A stretch of 64,000 bases of DNA from Hofstenia miamia (taxonomy: Eukaryota > Xenacoelomorpha > Acoela): assembly GCA_004352715.1 (NCBI GenBank), contig SCFE01000020.1, forward strand, positions 765,092 to 829,091. The letters are read 5' to 3'. Under the pieces are notes generated by a model that was not told where the DNA came from, did not search any database, and worked only from the letters and a program-made list of their open reading frames with translations. This document shows positions 59,010 through 64,000 of this stretch, in pieces (the first letter of the stretch is position 1; each line of letters opens with the position of its first letter). The translations under genes were made by a program, and so were the position numbers.

Positions 59010-59438
59010 AAATCGAACATTTTTTATTTCGCTTTGTGCTTGTGCGTCCTATTTCAAAGGCTTTAGAAGATCCCAAAACTGATTTATTGGAGTGCTTTAA
59101 AGAAATCAAGGATGTGCAAAATATACTGAAAAAATGTAGAAATAATCCAGAATCTGATTTTAATCACGTGTTTCTCAAAGCCAGAAGCCTATCTTCAGTG
59201 CCTATCGCTATCCCTTGACGAGGATCAAGAAAACTATGAGGTGAACTATGATACATATGCCACTGAATCCTTTTACAGGCAGTCAATATATTTACCACAT
59301 TTGGATCATATAATGTTGCAACTTTCAGAGAGATTTAACGAGCATTCGCAAAAACCTTTGAAGATCCAACACCTTGTCCCAAAATATCTTCAAAAAGCTT
59401 TTTATGATGATATAAAACATTTCATTATTCATGACTAG
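59010..59438 (+). pseudogene. hAT transposase, C-terminal half, frameshifted
   Basis: Frame 1 reads RPISKALEDPKTDLLECFKE then KDVQNILKKCRNN, and frame 2, from about 59212, reads SLDEDQENYEVNYDTYATES then FYRQSIYLPHLDHIMLQLSE. This is the region before the dimerisation domain in hAT transposases, where a YYR-x-siyiP-LD pattern is characteristic. A one-base shift near 59212 and a stop at 59436-59438 break it. The final hAT block lies downstream of the inserted repeat. Confidence 0.7.
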
Positions 59439-59650
59439 TTCCGTGAGAATCACAAAATTCATTATCAAAATTAAGTAACAATTAATTATATTCTGTATGG
59501 CTTGGTGTAATTAACGTTTATACTGTAATTCAAACAAATTATGAATATGAAGAAAATGTTTTTGTTTGTAAATGAGTTTCAAAAAAGAATACATCAAATA
59601 GACTGTCTGGTATCATCATTTATTAAACGGTACATGTTAAGAAATTTGTT

Positions 59651-59910
59651 CTGAAGTTTATACGTTTCTATTTTTTCTGTAAAGTACTTTAATTAACTTC
59701 AAAGTTGCTATAGGAATATGGAAGTCTTGATATGGTTCTTTAAATTTCATATTTATTATTTTAAAGTTATATATAAGAATAAAAAGCCTATGATTAGGTG
59801 GCAAAGGGAAAGGCTCATTACTTTAAAGAACATATTTATGCTTGAAAGTTCTTGCAATTTCTTGCACCAACCCAGTTAATACTTGAATTCATCTTATAAG
59901 ATTCTTGAAA
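59651..59910 (+). repeat. 260-bp repeat, copy B, inside the hAT pseudogene
   Basis: The same as copy A outside 59793-59813, where 21 bases (ATTAGGTGGCAAAGGGAAAG plus G) replace the ancestral 21. It lies between two parts of one hAT coding region, so it arrived after the hAT element. Confidence 0.9.
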
Positions 59911-59912
59911 TA

Positions 59913-60056
59913 ATGGCTACCCTTCCAGTTAATACTGGACGCTCTTTCAGTTGCCTAAAACGAATAAAGAAGCACAATGGGAGAAGGGTTGCTTTCTGGC
60001 ATGGCAACGATGCAAATACGAAGACTTCATGTACCAAAAGCATCAGCAGTCCTTGA
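59913..60056 (+). pseudogene. hAT dimerisation-domain fragment
   Basis: The frame reads MATLPVNTGRSFSCLKRIKK and stops at 60054-60056. An ER/GRSFS-x-LKRIK motif is the signature of the C-terminal hAT dimerisation domain. It continues the pseudogene at 59010-59438 after the inserted repeat. Confidence 0.65.
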
Positions 60057-60060
60057 TGAA

Positions 60061-60969
60061 TTGGTGAAATCTAATAGAAGAGTAAATTTGATCATATATA
60101 TCGTTTAATGTTTTTTAATAAATTTATAGCAAAAAAATTTATTAAGGAAAATTTAATTATAATCAACACTAAATATGCTCCACCCGAAACTTATTGCTGG
60201 TTGCGCCACTGTCTGCTAGCAAGTGCATAGCTTTGGAAACAGACAATTATGTTGAAAGTTTGATAAAATCATTGCAACCCTATTGCAAAGCACATGCTCA
60301 TCACAGCAGCATTATAGGCAAGTGAGAACTTGTTGTGCAATAATTTTGTGAACAGAAACCCCGGAAAACATACAGCAATTTGAACTTTTTTCTGTGTAAT
60401 CTCTACAAAAGATAAATTTACTAGTAAGAAGACGACAAAATTCGAATATGAAAAGTAACTAAATATTTTATTAGTACTAATAATTGAATATCACTGCAAA
60501 TTTGAAGTAAGCAAGAGGTCAGTTAGCAAACTTGGTTAATTTGTCTATTTCAATTTTGAGGGATAATACGTGTATTACAAAATGAAAGAATACAATTTTC
60601 TTTAGGTTTTTTATGTTTCTGTTTAAAATAAAGTATATTATCGTCATTAGAATCAAATTGTTCACAGTAAGCCACGTGAAAGTAAATTTTTTTTGCAAAA
60701 ATGAAAGAGCCTAATATATATATATATATTAATAGTAGCCTTTTCTTTAAAAAAATATCTAAGCGGCATACCCGATTAAAGTATATCTGTCTTTTTTGCA
60801 ATTTTCTTAACTCGAAAGTTACCTATGGATTAACTTAAAAATGCAGTATTTATAACTATCTAAATTAATAGATGATTATTTTAAAAGATTACACAAATCC
60901 AATGATTTTTAGTGCTTCCCCTGAATGTGAAACTATGATATTTTATTCAAATATTATGTAATATTCAAA
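60061..60969. other. No gene seen
   Basis: AT-rich sequence with one short TA tract near 60715. Confidence 0.5.
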
Positions 60970-61930
60970 ATGAATAAAGTTCATTGTTTGATAATAGGAA
61001 TTTTTTGTTCTGTTTCTTGTTTGTTAGGTATGCACTCTAAAGGTAAGATATATATATTCTCCATCGAGAGAGTAGTGGCTACCATCTCAGCACCGATGAT
61101 GCTCAATCCTTGTTCACAATTTAAGAAAACACATGGTAGATTGCACGCAGAAATTCTGCTTTTTATAAAGGAGTACAAATATATTCATTCTTGGAAAACT
61201 GTTCAGATTTTAAACGCGTTTTTGAACAGGCTTTGCAATGGCACTGCACGTAAAGCATACGTTATGAAAATCAGGTAAAAAATTTATTTATAGTATATAC
61301 ATATATTCAATAATGATTCTGCGATATTTTAAATACTTTTACGCTTATTTAAAAGCACAACAATTTAAAAAGACTTATATTATTAAAAATCTATCATTAG
61401 TACATCCTTACTAAGTCTCCGATAACATTAAGTTCTATGTTAGAAACAAAACCTTTTCTGTACCTATTCTAAACATTTTTGCTATTACAGGAATTTTGGA
61501 AGAGTTGTGGAATCACCAATTCTTCCAAAATTCTAACTAATTGCTGTAAACTTCTAAAAAAATTAAAGTTATAATAAGAGTACAAATTTCTTACAATGAA
61601 AACATCCACTAAAGTAATGACTAGAGAATTGAAATTCTGTACATGAAGTGTTCGTACTCAACAGTATTTCGTTTTTTACTGTACCTCTAAAGTTTCCAAC
61701 TGTGAAATGTTAAGAAAGCGATTAAAATACATGTTTAATAGTGCTGTGGATTCCAATATATTTTTCCCGGATTATCTGGACCAGATTTCCTTCCATCTCG
61801 GTCGTTTCTAAACCGGCCATAACCGGATGTATAAAAATTAGAGCTTACCTAGCTACATTCATCTATATAGTATTCAAAATAAAAAGAAAATATATTCTAT
61901 TCCCATGTGTGAACATCAAATTAATCCACT

Positions 61931-61969
<39 letters not shown>

Positions 61970-62215
61970 CACATAAATTTTTGAATCTAACACACATTTT
62001 CAATCAAAGAAAAAATCTAACGGTTTTAAGAACAAAAATACTATCGAAAAATTTTGTTCTATCTCTTGTTTATAAATTTCATTGTGAAAGATGAAATATT
62101 TCTTGCAGCGGATAAACTAAGCGCCATTTCTGAGGTAGGATCAATGAAAATCTCTTATGTTATCAAATGTCAGAAATGTACATGTATCAGCATCATGTTA
62201 AAAAGAATCATTTAA
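60970..62215 (+). CDS. Possible two-exon gene for a 59-residue secreted peptide
   Basis: Exon 1 (60970-61042) encodes MNKVHCLIIGIFCSVSCLLG, a signal peptide, plus MHSK, and ends at GTAAGA. Exon 2 (62109-62215) follows a good acceptor (TTTCTTGCAG) and joins in phase 1 to give ADKLSAISEVGSMKISYVIK then CQKCTCIS and a stop. An AATAAA overlaps the region just after the stop. The intron is 1066 bp and contains a (TA)n tract. The mature peptide of about 35-40 residues has three Cys. Exon 1 also reads through the donor for another 78 codons, so an unspliced form is possible. Function unknown. Confidence 0.45.
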
Positions 62216-62279
62216 TATAAATAAAGGAAACACCAAATACTAAGATTGTAGAAGCATTAATAATGCGAACCATAATAAA

Positions 62280-63279
62280 NNNNNNNNNNNNNNNNNNNNN
62301 NNNNNNNNNNNNNNNNNNNNNNNNNNNNNNNNNNNNNNNNNNNNNNNNNNNNNNNNNNNNNNNNNNNNNNNNNNNNNNNNNNNNNNNNNNNNNNNNNNNN
62401 NNNNNNNNNNNNNNNNNNNNNNNNNNNNNNNNNNNNNNNNNNNNNNNNNNNNNNNNNNNNNNNNNNNNNNNNNNNNNNNNNNNNNNNNNNNNNNNNNNNN
62501 NNNNNNNNNNNNNNNNNNNNNNNNNNNNNNNNNNNNNNNNNNNNNNNNNNNNNNNNNNNNNNNNNNNNNNNNNNNNNNNNNNNNNNNNNNNNNNNNNNNN
62601 NNNNNNNNNNNNNNNNNNNNNNNNNNNNNNNNNNNNNNNNNNNNNNNNNNNNNNNNNNNNNNNNNNNNNNNNNNNNNNNNNNNNNNNNNNNNNNNNNNNN
62701 NNNNNNNNNNNNNNNNNNNNNNNNNNNNNNNNNNNNNNNNNNNNNNNNNNNNNNNNNNNNNNNNNNNNNNNNNNNNNNNNNNNNNNNNNNNNNNNNNNNN
62801 NNNNNNNNNNNNNNNNNNNNNNNNNNNNNNNNNNNNNNNNNNNNNNNNNNNNNNNNNNNNNNNNNNNNNNNNNNNNNNNNNNNNNNNNNNNNNNNNNNNN
62901 NNNNNNNNNNNNNNNNNNNNNNNNNNNNNNNNNNNNNNNNNNNNNNNNNNNNNNNNNNNNNNNNNNNNNNNNNNNNNNNNNNNNNNNNNNNNNNNNNNNN
63001 NNNNNNNNNNNNNNNNNNNNNNNNNNNNNNNNNNNNNNNNNNNNNNNNNNNNNNNNNNNNNNNNNNNNNNNNNNNNNNNNNNNNNNNNNNNNNNNNNNNN
63101 NNNNNNNNNNNNNNNNNNNNNNNNNNNNNNNNNNNNNNNNNNNNNNNNNNNNNNNNNNNNNNNNNNNNNNNNNNNNNNNNNNNNNNNNNNNNNNNNNNNN
63201 NNNNNNNNNNNNNNNNNNNNNNNNNNNNNNNNNNNNNNNNNNNNNNNNNNNNNNNNNNNNNNNNNNNNNNNNNNNNNNN
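62280..63279. other. Assembly gap of exactly 1000 Ns
   Basis: A placeholder gap of unknown size. Its right edge is the ACGTC-type repeat that also borders the gap at 56412. Confidence 0.95.
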
Positions 63280-63600
63280 GTATAACACTTTGTAGGACGT
63301 CTTAAGATACGTCTTCTAAACGTCGTATAAAACACCATTTCTAAACGTTGCTGAATGCCATCTAGTGTCAACCAAATGATGTTCTAAAACGCTTTCTAAA
63401 CGTCTTCTAAACGTCTTATTAAACACCATTTCTAAACGTTGCTGAATGCCATCTAGTGTCCACCAAATAATGTTCTGAAACGTCTTCTAAACGTCTTCTA
63501 GACATATTCTAAACGTCTTCTAAACGTCCTCTAAACGTCTTCTAAACTTCTTCTAAACGTTTTCTAGACGTCTCCTAGACGTTTTCTAAGTAATTTCTAT
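63280..63600. repeat. ACGTCTTCTAA tandem array with a 90-bp higher-order unit
   Basis: A 90-bp unit carrying ACACCATTTCTAAACGTTGC then TGAATGCCATCTAGTGTC occurs twice (about 63331 and 63421). A run of 11-12-bp words of the form CTAAACGTCTT follows, about ten copies, drifting towards CTAGACGT. Confidence 0.8.
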
Positions 63601-64000
63601 TTCTATGCTATTTATAAGAGTTTTGTAAACAATTTCCAAATTTTTGTTACAATTTGGTCCTGTTTTTTAATGGTCCACATCAGTGACTCTCTTTGTCAAC
63701 AATTCAATAGCGCAGGAATGCGTTTACATTTGTTCATCATGATGAAATCGTTTGACGAATTCAATAGATTCCTAATATAAACTCCCCATAGAATTGAAAG
63801 CAAATGTTAATTGAATAATCGGAATACGCACACTAACATGAACTTGCGAAAGTCAAAATATAACTGCCACATGTAATATATAAAAATAAATTATATAAAT
63901 ATTGAGTGCGCTGTCAGAGCCAGACATCATTTAACATAATATTTTGCTTATGCGTTAACTGCATAAGGCAGATTGCTATTGCATATATATATATATATAT
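63601..64000. other. No gene seen; (TA)n at the right edge
   Basis: AT-rich sequence ending in a (TA)n tract at 63982-64000. Confidence 0.6.

Noticed and set aside
1-64000. CRISPR arrays, operons or bacterial genes
   Set aside because: Introns, animal transposons and AATAAA signals show eukaryotic DNA; no direct repeats with regular unique spacers were seen.

Overview
The window is AT-rich nuclear DNA from an animal, most likely an invertebrate. It has spliced genes with GT/AG introns, AATAAA signals, a guanylate-binding-protein-like gene, dense cut-and-paste transposons (mariner/DUF4817 type, Tc1-like, hAT, piggyBac), long (TA)n microsatellites and assembly gaps. I cannot assign a phylum. 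Gene density is low: five loci look like real or possible genes, and most of the rest is transposon-derived.

Layout. 1-8.1 kb: no gene; the end of a MITE at the left edge, a TTAA-flanked repeat split by an assembly insert, and a retroelement integrase scrap. 8.1-10.8 kb: a 2.6 kb hAT-type element with an 8-bp target duplication, holding a deleted mariner and a long hairpin. 10.8-17.1 kb: a 231-bp TTAA MITE, a TA-flanked MITE, gaps and a minisatellite. 17.1-21.8 kb: a four-exon gene for a 171-residue four-helix membrane protein, with three MITEs in its introns. 24.5-25.7 kb: an intronless 389-residue GBP-like protein with a broken GTPase site. 26-31.4 kb: gaps, TA arrays, two possible orphan exons, a TA-flanked MITE and a hAT MITE. 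33.6-35.3 kb: a gag-like retroelement with an internal 138-bp tandem duplication, and a convergent pol-like tail. 35.9-38 kb: a modular TTAA MITE and a decayed piggyBac transposase. 40.3-42.1 kb: a decayed hAT N-terminus (minus strand), then a GC-richer gene-like locus with 42-44-bp introns. 44.5-45.9 kb: a secreted protein gene and a companion ORF. 46.8-51.3 kb: a 4.5 kb foldback structure with nested elements. 54.4-56.4 kb: two MITEs and a mariner relic. 58.4-60.1 kb: a hAT pseudogene broken by one copy of a 260-bp repeat; the two copies differ only in an exactly swapped 21-bp block. 61-62.2 kb: a possible two-exon gene for a small secreted peptide. 63.3-63.6 kb: a tandem array that also appears beside the gap at 56.4 kb.

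No pathway links the genes. The clearest theme is serial insertion: TTAA elements of four unrelated sequences, three hAT elements with near-perfect 8-bp duplications, and nested mariner/Tc1 copies. Several short N junctions are flanked by duplicated sequence and probably join two haplotypes end to end, so some apparent duplications are assembly products.
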